From Ophiura sarsii (taxonomy: Eukaryota; Echinodermata; Ophiuroidea; Amphilepidida; Ophiuridae), in assembly GCA_035610835.1 (NCBI GenBank), contig CM069448.1, positions 26,995,905-27,059,904 of the forward strand: a stretch of DNA of 64,000 nucleotides, read 5' to 3'. Positions 12,288 to 22,228 of this stretch are shown here, in pieces. Under the pieces are notes generated by a model, which had not been told where the DNA came from, made no database searches, and saw nothing but the letters and a program-made list of their open reading frames with translations. Every line of letters starts with the position of its first letter. Position 1 is the stretch's first letter. A program made the translations under genes and the position numbers.

Positions 12288-13397
12288 GCCAATTTCTTCA
12301 AATATTTTGGAAACAGTGAATACCAACCCATATTCCCGAAATTCTGATATTTTAGGTGTGTTTTTTAGTTTTGTCAAAAAAAGGGCAAATTCTTTACAGA
12401 TTTGTGTGTTTTTGTGTGTCATTTGAAGAAATAAGCGTGACAAATTGATCCAACCGGAGAGGTCCATATTCATCCGTTGAACAGATTATTTTTCCATTGC
12501 CTAATGCGGAAAAACCCACCTCTATTCTACTGGCAAATAGAACTCTCAGGTAGGGTTGGTCGGTCAGGCGTTTTTCCAACAATCTTTGAAATTTTCAATC
12601 ACATTTTTTCTAAATTGTCCAAAACATTTTTTGGGGATTGGGCAGTCGGGGCCGTAGAACAGGTGTTTGTTGTGGCCTAATATGTCTGTTTTCACCTTTC
12701 TGTTGCATCTACAGTATCCTTGCCATTTGAGTTAGAGAATAGGTTACTATACAGGGATAGCACTGGATCAAAAATGTGAGAGGTCCCATGACATTTTTAT
12801 GGACCCCGTAGGACTCAAAAAAACAAATTTAAGGGGTCCCCCCCCCCCCAAGAAATTGAGGGGTCCTGAAGTTTGGGTACTTAAGAAAAGAAAGAAAAAA
12901 TACGGGCAATTTTAATGAATTTATATTATGAGCAAAGGATGGATATGTATTTTACAGAATTTCTTAAGGTTTCCATTTCCATACATCGTCAAATTTAAGG
13001 GGTCCCTTCAATCTTGATTGGGACCCGCAAGTCTTTCCAATTTGAAACCTGACGCGTCACTATTTGAAAGTGAGAGGTCTAGGACGCGCAGACGCGTCAG
13101 AATGCAACCCCTGTTACGATAGTTCTATTCAGAATCCTTTGTTGGAGACTACGCACATTCCATATTATGTATTATGTGGGTATTAGCGAAGTGATCGAAA
13201 ACTAGCGTGGTCGTTGCGCCGTTGTACGCAACATAGACAATCAAAGTTTTCTTCTGACAACAACTATGTAACAATAAGGCTGACCCACCAGGGACCAGAA
13301 AATGTTGAGATATTATGCGGAGACGGGGAAATATGTGACAAAGAACATGCGAACAATATAATATAGGGGGTTTGGGGTTTGAAAATCTGTACCTAAA
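12288..13397. other. Spacer with GGGGTCC-rich low-complexity block
   Basis: At 12,770-13,110 the phrases AAATTTAAGGGGTCCC and GACGCGTCA recur, in the style of the TIR elements at 11,753 and 27,478. No complementary ends were delimited. No gene recognised. Confidence 0.45.
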
Positions 13398-13811
13398 CAG
13401 TGGGCGTAGCTCGGGGGGCAAGGGGGGGGGGGGCAAATGCCCCCTGATGGAAAAAAACCATTTGTGCCCCCGCCTCCCCCCCCCCCCCCCCCCCCCCACC
13501 GCCCCCACCCCTCTAAAAAAAATTAAAAGGGGGAACAAAGGAAATAGGAAAAAAAATGATAAAAGACAGAGATGACGGTGCTGGTTATGTGTGGGTTTAT
13601 TCAGCCCAAATCGTCAAATATAATGAAAAAATTGTGTACTTTGCGATTATTTTTTTTGACCGTGCACATTTTGTTGACCTCCAACCCCCCCCCCCCCTCC
13701 ACCCCACTTATGTGAAATTCACGAGTTGGTGGCTGCAAACAAATTTGGGCATCCTTTTACGAAATTTTCAGAAATCTTGCCCCCCCTGAAAAAATCCTAG
13801 CTACGCCACTG
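13398..13811. mobile_element. hAT-like MITE with G/C tracts
   Basis: The ends CAGTGGGCGTAGCTCGG and CCTAGCTACGCCACTG are inverted repeats of the 6,802-7,119 family. G- and C-runs of more than 15 bases lie inside. The flanks (ACCTAAA left, ACCTAATA right) look like a decayed 8-bp duplication but do not match exactly. Confidence 0.75.
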
Positions 13812-14788
13812 ACCTAATAGCCCACCAAAAGGAGTATTTTAGGTTCTTACTAAGGAGTCTTTAAGTAAAAAGTGTGATGGTTTTCTAAAGACTAAGGGTC
13901 TTTGGGTATTTTTGTTTTCATTTTCCCTCTATAGGATTTTTGGGATCACAGTGATTGTTCATGTATGTCAAAAATGTTTTTGTTGTTGTTGATATTTTTA
14001 AACAGAAATTTAGTCTTTGGGTAACAGGAAGTCTGAACAGCCTTACATATGTACAACCGAACAATTTAGAGCACCCCTCCCCCACCACACCCCCCCCCCC
14101 CAGCCCATGAAATGAAGAAAAAAATATATTAATTAATATTAAAGTGAATATTTATTTACGCTATTTTTGAAAACACCCTGTAGTTTAACACAACTTTTCT
14201 TTAACACATAAATCCAATTTATGGACTTTACGTTTCAAAAAATTGTTTTGAGTCTGTTGTGAAAACGATGAAACGGCAGTCCTTGAACGTTTGCACGAGT
14301 GTGATTGTTAATATCCCTTCGCTGTTCAGTGCCATCTTGCCTATTGTTAGATAACACATTTACATCTCCGGTTATTGGAATTATATTCTGTGTTTTGTTG
14401 TGTAAATGAGACATTGGCGAGCTAAAAACTGATCTTAATTGGTTAGCAGCGTATAATGTGTTACAGCATTCGACAATAGGAGATAGGAGGTTGAAATTGA
14501 AGATGCAGTATCTATGCGATGTTTTTGAAGTAGAGTTTCTGAAAAAGTGATATCAGTGAAAGATTCATTTGTAAATTTTAACTTGGACAATTTCTTACAT
14601 AAAGCCATATTCACCTTAGTTTGTTTTCTATTATATCTTAGAACCCAGGGCTTGAATAAAGGGGATCTGAGAATGAGGAGAAGCAAACGTGAACAATGGA
14701 GGTGGAAGCATAAACATTTAGTGGGGGCGGGTGGGGGGGGGGGGGGGGGGGGGGGGTGACGAGGACATTATGTTTCTGTATGCCACAT
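13812..14788. other. Intronic spacer, nothing recognised
   Basis: AT-rich with a C-run near 14,090 and a G-run near 14,735. No exon or element ends identified. Confidence 0.5.
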
Positions 14789-15099
14789 CAGTGGCGGATC
14801 CAGGATTAAAATTTACGGGGGGGGGGGCCTGACCAAGGTTTTTACATTGGTACCAAAAAAATCATAAAAGGTCCCCAATTTTGTTTAGCCGTCAGCTCGT
14901 GAAAATTCTGCTAAGTGAATGAGGGGGCCTGGGAACGTGGTCGTCCCAAAACCGGCAAAAAAATATAAGTCGCAAATGTACCGACTGAACCTACCTATGC
15001 CTCTGAAAAAGGTCAAGTGGTACACAAAAAAGGTATATTGTCAAATTTTACGGGGGCACCCGCCCCCTCCCCCCCCCCCCCCCCCTGTATTCGCCACTG
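14789..15099. mobile_element. hAT-like MITE with G/C tracts
   Basis: Ends CAGTGGCGGATCCAGG and TATTCGCCACTG enclose G-tract and C-tract blocks as in the other family members. No clear 8-bp target duplication is visible. Confidence 0.7.
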
Positions 15100-15219
15100 C
15101 ACATGCTCTGGTGATGATAGACCATTTGATGGTGAATGGTTGGTTGGTTACATATCAGAATGGTATATTTTATACAAATGGAACTGTTCCCTAACTACAT
15201 TATCGTTCATTTCTCTGTA

Positions 15220-15345
15220 TACTACTGAACCAAATCAAATGCGGTTTCCTTCAAATTATAGCACACAAATTTGACTATATTTTTCGTTTGAACTGTTTCA
15301 TTCTGACACTAATTCAAGAAGTTATTTATTCATTTATTTATTCAC
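15220..15345 (+). repeat. Interspersed repeat, copy of 11,249-11,400
   Basis: Same orientation and block order as the copy at 11,249. Unclassified. Confidence 0.55.
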
Positions 15346-16303
15346 CTAAAGTCTAAAACCAGATTTCCTAAATTTAAAAGCACAATTTGTCATTAACATA
15401 AACCATAGAGAATCCCCATCACTTTTCCAGAAAATAATATTTCATTCAATATCACTGACATACCTTTAATATTTGTTGTCATGGATTGCTGCAGCATATA
15501 GGCACTTCGCATATTTGTACACAGTACATTTTATCAATATCTATGACATTTTACCTCAAATGACTGACTGCAGCTGATCTTTAGTCAAGTATTATATATA
15601 GTGGCTGTGGCATTTTATGACAGCAATACTGCAATAGGCAGCTAAATTTGGGCAATCTAGGACCAATTTTGCAGTTATTTTTATCCAATATCTAGTAATT
15701 TTTGGACTATAATTGGTCTTGATTTTCAAAAATGATAAGCCTTAACCAATTTAACCTCAATTTAATAAATTAGTGACTATTGTTGGCATATTTTAACAAA
15801 AATGAATGTTATTGTTAAATCAGGGGTCATGCACTGTTGATAAAGACAGCAGATCGGACATCGAAACTGTCTGGAACAGTAAGTTCCCTTTGGATTTTTT
15901 TCTATGAAATGTTTGTATTATGTTTCTGTGGATACCTAATGAACTATTCTCTATCAATATAAATAAGTTGAGATTTAATTTTGGACCTCAACATTTTCCT
16001 AAGAGACCCCTATATCTTTAATCCTTGGTTCCAAAGGGTAAATATTTAGATTCTTCATCTGCCACTTCAACAACTAATAATATCCACTGGCTATTTTCTG
16101 AATCAACTACCCGTATTATTGATTTTGCTGCATTCACTCCAATAGCCAATATTGACATAAAATCAACTGAGATTTAATTACAATGAATAGGTCATGATTG
16201 TTTTATTGTTTTATGAAACCACTTAATCCAAAATCATCCTTACTTATTGAGAGACATGTTGTTTTTCCTTCCCAGACATCCTCTTCCCCTCCCGCAATTT
16301 TAA
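15346..16303. other. Intronic spacer, nothing recognised
   Basis: AT-rich, no splice-flanked coding block seen. Confidence 0.5.
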
Positions 16304-16679
16304 AGGGGCATTGAGAGATGTATCGATGTACTAAATGAGCAAGTAATGTAAAGATAATCATCACCATAGCCCAAATCAAAATGTTATACAATTCCGACAT
16401 CACCTTCATGCCAAAATAAGCAAATAACGGCACTTTCGGGTTGAGATTTTGCCGCGAAAGAGCTGCATGTAAAACGATAGCATAACTTCTGAAGTCAGCA
16501 CCTAGTTTCTATATGACGATATCGAAACTAAGAAAATCATTTAATTTTATATGATAACGGCGAATGTTGGTAAACTGTTTCAGATGGTAGTTAGTATATG
16601 CCTAAGTATTACTTTGATGCAGAAACTGATTTCCAGGATAATTGAGGGCGCACTCCCATACGTATCCCTCAATGCCTCT
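16304..16679. mobile_element. Second TTAA-flanked MITE family
   Basis: Ends AGGGGCATTGAGAGAT and the complement of AGAGGCATTGAGGGAT are flanked by TTAA on both sides (16,300-16,303 and 16,680-16,683). About 30-bp TIRs, 376 bp total. The TTAA sites suggest a piggyBac-type mobiliser. Unrelated in interior to the 734-1,105 family. Confidence 0.72.
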
Positions 16680-17497
16680 TTAAAGAATTGATTGATTTGT
16701 ATTCATACACTCTTAGTAGTGTCGAACCAATCAGAATGCTAGAAACTGGATGCATCGAAAGTATCTAATGCACTCCATGTGCGCCTTTCAATGCCGCAAT
16801 ACGCGCATTGTTTTGATTTGTTGTACAGGAATCGCGGGTTCGCCGATTTCACTGCGGGTGTTAGCAATCTTGTTAACAATGTTTTTATTCGTATTTACAT
16901 TAAATTCAAATTATGCTTAAATTGTTAAATTTGATTTTGTATAATGTCGTGGATGAATAAGGTCAATACTTGAAAAAGGTTGTTTCTCGAAAAATTAATG
17001 CACTTGCGCAAATGTTGATGCTCACTATAGCACTCTCCCTACGGGTCGAGCCATTAGTTACACATCAACATGCGTGCATTGATTTGTCTAATTTCTCTTG
17101 AAACAACAAATACGCATTTATTGACCTATAAATCATAATGGCAATTAATTTTATTAATATAAAAGCTGCATGTCCAACAAAAGATCAACTGTTAACCTTT
17201 TCATAGATGCTGAATATGAAGAAGTATTGTATTAAGTATACACTCTTAGAAAAAGGGGTTCCAAACCGAAGCTAAAAGGTTCTTGGACTGTCTTGTATGT
17301 GGAACCTTTATTAAAATCTTCTTGGAATTAACCAAAATGTTTCTAGGAAGAGCCTAAAATGGTTCTTTTTTGGTGTTTAGAACACTCTGTATTTTCCTTT
17401 TAATGTTGATGATTCAATTTGGGTTAGCTTTATTTTAATACACCCCGTAGAATCGCTAAACAATGGTTTGTGTTTTGTTGTTTTATTCACTATGCAG

Positions 17498-17593
17498 GCT
17501 TCCACAGGATGGGAGAATAGAATCATTCCTAGAACGCGTGTCGTCTGCTACCTATGGTCAGAAATTGCTAACAGTTCCTTGCCAGAAATCAAC
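17498..17593 (+). CDS. Next exon of the receptor guanylyl cyclase ectodomain
   Basis: 96 bp bounded by a long T-rich acceptor ending TATGCAG and a GTAAGC donor at 17,594. Read so that its first G completes the Arg codon begun at 529-530, it gives LPQDGRIESFLERVSSATYG followed by a short stretch with one Cys. That resembles the segment after the ILFTYR helix in receptor guanylyl cyclase ectodomains, where a short acidic loop is followed by an F-x-x-x-V helix. It leaves in phase 2. The in-phase join and good splice sites are the main evidence. Another frame is also open over this length, so experimental support would matter. Confidence 0.6.
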
Positions 17594-17619
17594 GTAAGCT
17601 TGTTTTCTTGTTATGTTCC

Positions 17620-17800
17620 CACTGTCTTAACACATTTATGCCTGTCTTTTAGCTATTGGTCGGTCATGAAGTCTCCAATTCCCAGATAAGGCAGACCAGT
17701 GGTCATGCCCTAAAGCACTGGCTTGATGATGTAAATCCCACATGTGGCGATGCTTTGGTTAACAATGACAGCAGACTAACAGCCTGAAAAGCAGGTACTT
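17620..17800 (+). repeat. Interspersed repeat family 'CCAATTCCCAGAT' (copy 1)
   Basis: Shares CCAATTCCCAGATAAGGCAG, CCAGTGG, CCCTAAAGCACTG and AATCCCACATGTGG in order with 42,430-42,610, and in reverse with 47,480-47,760. Unclassified. Confidence 0.65.
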
Positions 17801-18352
17801 TATGGCCTGAGGGTCTTGGGTCTGCAATTCAAAAGTGTTAAGGAAGTGGAATTTTGTCCCCATTTTATTTTGCATTATACAGTGTGGTTCAATCAAACGT
17901 TGACAGTTTTTTGAAGCCATTTTGTTGTTGAAATTCTGTAGTTTAAAAAAATTCTGTTTCAATATTCATCAACTAGATGATCTTGGACCATCTTTTGCTG
18001 AAAATATTGTTACAAATACCTTACGGTTGCAAAAATAACAGCTATTTGAACAAAGTCTGTCCCATTTCACTCTGTCCACGGGGTACAGATTTCGCGACGT
18101 TACAACCTGTGTGGTTTAATAAAACATTGACAGTTTTTCAAAGCCATATTTTTCAAAATTGTTGGATTTTTTAAATTTTTTTTTACATATTCCACAAAAA
18201 TATCATCTTGGCCATCTATGCTGAAAATCTCAATGTTAATAATGCTATGGGAGTAGCATCTTTAGTATTGTTGTGAAGATTTCCCAGTTTACTTCAGCAG
18301 TGTCAACACACTGATTTCGATTGAGTCTTTGCATATTCAAAAGAAAATAAGT

Positions 18353-18452
18353 NNNNNNNNNNNNNNNNNNNNNNNNNNNNNNNNNNNNNNNNNNNNNNNN
18401 NNNNNNNNNNNNNNNNNNNNNNNNNNNNNNNNNNNNNNNNNNNNNNNNNNNN
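18353..18452. other. Assembly gap (100 N)
   Basis: Exactly 100 N, which usually denotes a gap of unknown size. It cuts the - strand receptor exon directly after the THR-TRP-GLU-THR-LEU codons. Confidence 0.99.
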
Positions 18453-19029
18453 CCAGTGTCTCCCACGTGGTACCATCTTTGGTAATAATAGAAGCTACAT
18501 TCCAGTCATAGTACTTCATAGTAGTAGCTGCAATGTTGCAAAGACTCGTAAAAGGCGCGAACGTTCTTGCCAGATACCAGTATTTACTGTCTGTCCTGTC
18601 TGTTTCCGCGCAAACCAAGACATCGTTGGCAAGTACCAAAACGACGCCAAATCGGCCACACTTTTGCACGGATTGGAGCAAGGTGGTGCCACGTAGGATT
18701 TCACCTGTTCGTTCAAGAAAAGTTCCACGGCCGAGCCGCTGGCTTGTCTCGAATCGCAATCAGTGTCTCGATACACATATTGTAACTGTTTATCCCCTAG
18801 TATCCCAGCCGTGTTGACATCGTCAATCGCCATGCTCACGGCGCCTAAAGTTCTCGGCGCCCAGAATGGGTACACATCTGATGAAGATGTGTTCCATGCC
18901 TAGAACCCCGATTGTGTAGTTAACGGTTGCACGGCACAAAGGTATTCTGAAACATAATATCAGCTGTACCGAAAAGAAGTACTTCCAATACATAAATATC
19001 TTCTTCATTCCAATTTGGCTGTTATCCAT
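18453..19029 (-). CDS. 5' exon of a receptor guanylyl cyclase-like gene, two frame breaks
   Basis: ATG at 19,029 opens a signal peptide (hydrophobic YFFSVQLILCF, cleavage plausibly after CRA). Then comes VNYTIGVLGMEH, the first strand of an ANF-receptor ligand-binding fold. After a one-base frame change near 18,885 the protein continues YPFWAPRTLGAVSMAIDDVN, then a Cys-containing YRDTDCDS, a PPCSNPCKS motif (family CS-x-x-C turn) and FWYLPTMSWFARK. A second frame change near 18,600, beside a repeated GACAG, leads to YWYLARTFAPF and MKYYDWNVASIITKDGTTWE, ending in the gap. This is the N-terminal lobe that precedes the exon at 260-530 in family members. Two breaks in one exon suggest a pseudogene or poor sequence beside the gap. 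Confidence 0.85.
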
Positions 19030-20710
19030 CCGTCATCAGCAGTAGACAGCAATTTCCTCGTCCCTATTAAACGTGAAGTAAAATGCCTCTAAATGACTTC
19101 AAAAACAGTCATCTCTGGTATTTGCAAATCAAATGTCATGATTATATTCTCAAATATGTGAGATAATTTCTCAAAATAAACGATAATATTGCATACGCAA
19201 TGTGCTCCTCTGATGAAAATATAGCTTGCAAATTAACGTTGAACATCGCTGCATTTGAATAGGTAAGATCCGTATACGCTTGAAACATGTGCAGACTAAT
19301 TGACTCCCGTCTTTATAAAGCATTGTCTGCACTACCAGCAGCGGAGGCGGCTACATTTCACAAAATGTCCCTAGATTAACACGGCTGTATCACTCCTCTG
19401 ATCCTGCGCTCCGCTAGCAACCTTATAAATCACGGTCCTTTCATAAATCCACGACTCCTTGGGTATAATTTGATAACAGAGTATAATTGCTACTCTAGTC
19501 AGTAGAAAACTTCAATTGCGAGGTACACGCTTTCATAAGATATATCCAAGACATTACTTTTCAGCTTTCTAGGCATAATGGCCATTTTTATAGTGCGAAA
19601 CCATCGGGGACCTTATCTTCAATTATGATTGGTGTTATCAGGTCCACCTGACAGTGTAGCAGTCTGACAAGCGAATCACAATGATAAGACATATCGTACG
19701 GTCTCTAGGCAACAAGACGCTTAAGATAATTAGAATATTACATTTGTAGTTCAAACATGATACGACGTCTGTCCTTCTTGAAAATCTTGATTGTCAGTAT
19801 CCCTCTGTATGTAATATTTAGTGTAGTTTGAACATCTTATCTTTAAATGCTGTGACAGGGACCGATACCGAGACGTACATATGGTTGAACGGTAATCAAG
19901 AAGCCAAAGAAGTGAGCTCAACGATGTTCGCTTATGTAATGACTGTACTACCCATAACTTGCACGTGTGTTTAAATCAGTGTTTACCATGTTTACAATTT
20001 TGTACATCTTAAAATATCCGGCTTCTCATCTATAAATGCCGAACCCGGATGCCGAGACTCATCGTGGCGGCCAATTCGGCGTAAACGTATACACACGGAG
20101 GTGATTTCAATGAAGTCCGCGATCACATACTGACACATGGATTTAAAAATGTCAATATCACACGATCAATTCACTGTGTAAGACACTTTCTTGTCTTTAT
20201 TAATTATCAATATACATGTTCATCGTGTAAACGTCGCGTCGTCGGGATGTGTTAAGTTAATGGCAATATCTCATATAGGTGCAAATAAAGTGTGCATTAT
20301 ACAGGTGTGCTTGCATACCTTCGGGTAATAATCACTGACACTACAAGTGAGTGATGAGTGAGTGACTGCTCGCACAGAATGATGAGACATTTCACATATA
20401 CGCAATATCACTATAGTTTGACCAGCTCCAAATTGGCGTAGCCTCCTTATACCCCCTGTCACACATACGGCGATCAGGCCTTGCGCTCTCGTTGCGCTTA
20501 AAAAAGCCATGCTTAAGTAAGGTCTCTAAGAACCGAATGGGGACGCAGTGGACACCATCTAGAGCGGGGTAGGGACCCCATGATCGCCTCTGACGCCCAT
20601 ACAAAGCGCCGCGCTTGTTTATGCTCTGCTGCGATCAAATTGCGCTTATAAGTCATGTAAGTCGCTGTCTGCGTTAATGGTACCTTCTCAACACGTTTTC
20701 AAATTATATA
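19030..20710. other. Putative 5' flank of the - strand receptor gene
   Basis: Low repeat content compared with the rest of the window, and no other coding block recognised. It should hold the promoter and 5' UTR if the - strand exon is the true first exon. A candidate TATA element is listed separately. Confidence 0.4.
19311..19320 (-). promoter_or_regulatory. Candidate TATA box for the - strand receptor gene
   Basis: CTTTATAAAG lies about 285 bases upstream of the ATG at 19,029. It is palindromic, so direction is not informative, and AT-rich DNA gives such matches by chance. Weak. Confidence 0.2.
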
Positions 20711-21453
20711 CAGTCCTCAAAATAAGTAACTGCCTAGGTTTATACATATTATACAACACATACATACATGACATATAACACATATCGGCCGAGTGCACAC
20801 TTTATAGGGAGGTAAGCAACTTCCCTAGTAGCCCTAATTGTAGCGTAACTTACTAATGATGTAATTATGAGAGCAAAACTGGCGAGTAACAACAGAGTAG
20901 TATTAACTAGCGAGGTAAATATCCACATTAATCAGCCTCATCCCCTTAAAAGATGAATCTAAGCATCCAGTATGGGTTTCACCCTAAAGCCAAGCAAATG
21001 CCGCTCGCTCTCCCTATGCAGCGGGAAACTAACTGTAATTGACTTTAATATTGGGGAAAACATTGTAAAAACTGTTGATCAGGACCCTCAACGTTTCCTT
21101 GGTTCGATGATAACATTCAATGGTAAAGAACAAGATGTGTATGACATGATTGTGGAACAACTAAACAATAAATTGAACATTGAGCAATCATGGTTCGCAA
21201 TGAGTTCAAATTGGCTTTATACACCCGTATTGTCTTCACTGTTCATGATCTCACCAAAACCAGCCTCCAATACTAGCAGCTTACCCCGGTTTGGTGCTCT
21301 CAAATGTTTTGGTTACGCCTACTAGCGAGGTAGCGCTATTCTTCAGCTACTCGCCATTTGTGCACTCGGCCGATAGTGTTGGAGTCTGAGACTAATAGTC
21401 TCAGGTTGGAGTTGAGAGCATATTACCTGGTCAGTTACTTATTTTGAGGACTG
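20711..21453. mobile_element. TA-flanked Tc1/mariner-like TIR element carrying an RT fragment
   Basis: CAGTCCTCAAAATAAGTAAC at the left is exactly repeated in inverse at the right end, with TA dinucleotides on both sides (20,709-20,710 and 21,454-21,455). A subterminal inverted motif ATCGGCCGAGTGCAC also recurs near both ends. The TIR type and TA target fit Tc1/mariner. The 743-bp interior has no transposase but contains a reverse-transcriptase-like reading frame. Confidence 0.8.
20972..21190 (+). pseudogene. Reverse-transcriptase C-terminal fragment (non-LTR type)
   Basis: The frame reads MGFTLKPSKCRSLSLCSGK, then a stretch ending FLGSMITFNGKEQDV and a lysine/asparagine-rich helix. PSKCR-x-x-x followed by a FLG strand is typical of the region just after the catalytic Asp-Asp box in non-LTR retrotransposon reverse transcriptases; the catalytic box itself is absent. 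The frame stays open to 21,325, but similarity to a reverse transcriptase is not evident past about 21,190. Clade not resolved. Confidence 0.6.
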
Positions 21454-22228
21454 TACATTATACTCCTTGTCATGCTTGTAGAAGATACAGAAGGAATAAC
21501 AATGACCCGTGTTTAATGCTCTTATCACATTGCCGATACATTGATTGTTATTCAAATCCTATTTCGAGAGCATTATCCTAGATTAGCGTAATGCGATGAT
21601 GCCACTTTTGTATAGCCATGGAAGTAACATGTTGAATCTGAATACATTGTGTGTTTTGTCAATTTAGCTATTTGCGCCGCATGTAAAAAGCGGAATATTA
21701 AATTTGAGGGTCGTTCAATAAGTTCTACCTCATACCTCATAACTTTGCTATATAAGCCATGCAGTCGTATGAAATATTCCACAATTGTTGTTTTGAAACT
21801 CAGCTACAAATTCACAGTAGATTGGTCTGAGTACTGGTTTTACTAAACCAAAGGTCCAAGTAGTGCGACGGAAACGGTTAAAAAACAGCCAAATGTTTCA
21901 TAAGTGCTATTTATTTGGCCAATTCTAATCGGTAGATATATAACCGTTCTAAATTACAAATATATCTTGAACAGACTATAAACAATCAAATTGATTGATG
22001 TACCCTATGTTTATATAAAAATGTGGGGTGCCCTCTAATTAGCCAGAACCAGACCAGGACAGCCATTAGTTTTAATCCTACCACAGAGAACCGCTGCAAA
22101 AGTCATAATTTGCTGTTCACTATGGCTTGACTTGTAACAACGAGAAATTGACTTAATAGCGGTATTCCAGTTTGCTAAAGGCGTAGCAATTGCAATACAC
22201 AGGGGTGCAAAAAGTTGTTTCTTCCTCA

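Larger units (their letters stand above)
531..17497 (+). other. Putative ~17-kb intron of the receptor guanylyl cyclase gene
   Basis: The segment begins GTGAGA and ends in a long T-rich tract followed by TATGCAG, consistent with a U2-type intron. The flanking exons are phase-compatible: AG plus G makes an Arg codon, and the protein continues LPQDGRIESF. Almost all of the recognisable content is transposon-derived. No other exon was identified inside it on either strand. Confidence 0.6.

Noticed and set aside
13372..13575. Gly- and Pro-rich frames around G/C runs (also at 14,547, 38,190, 38,697, 46,145)
   Set aside because: Homopolymer G/C tracts of hAT-like MITEs read as poly-Gly or poly-Pro.
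16203..16433. 76-codon - strand frame with a membrane-like segment
   Set aside because: Overlaps the left end of a TTAA-flanked MITE; no motif.
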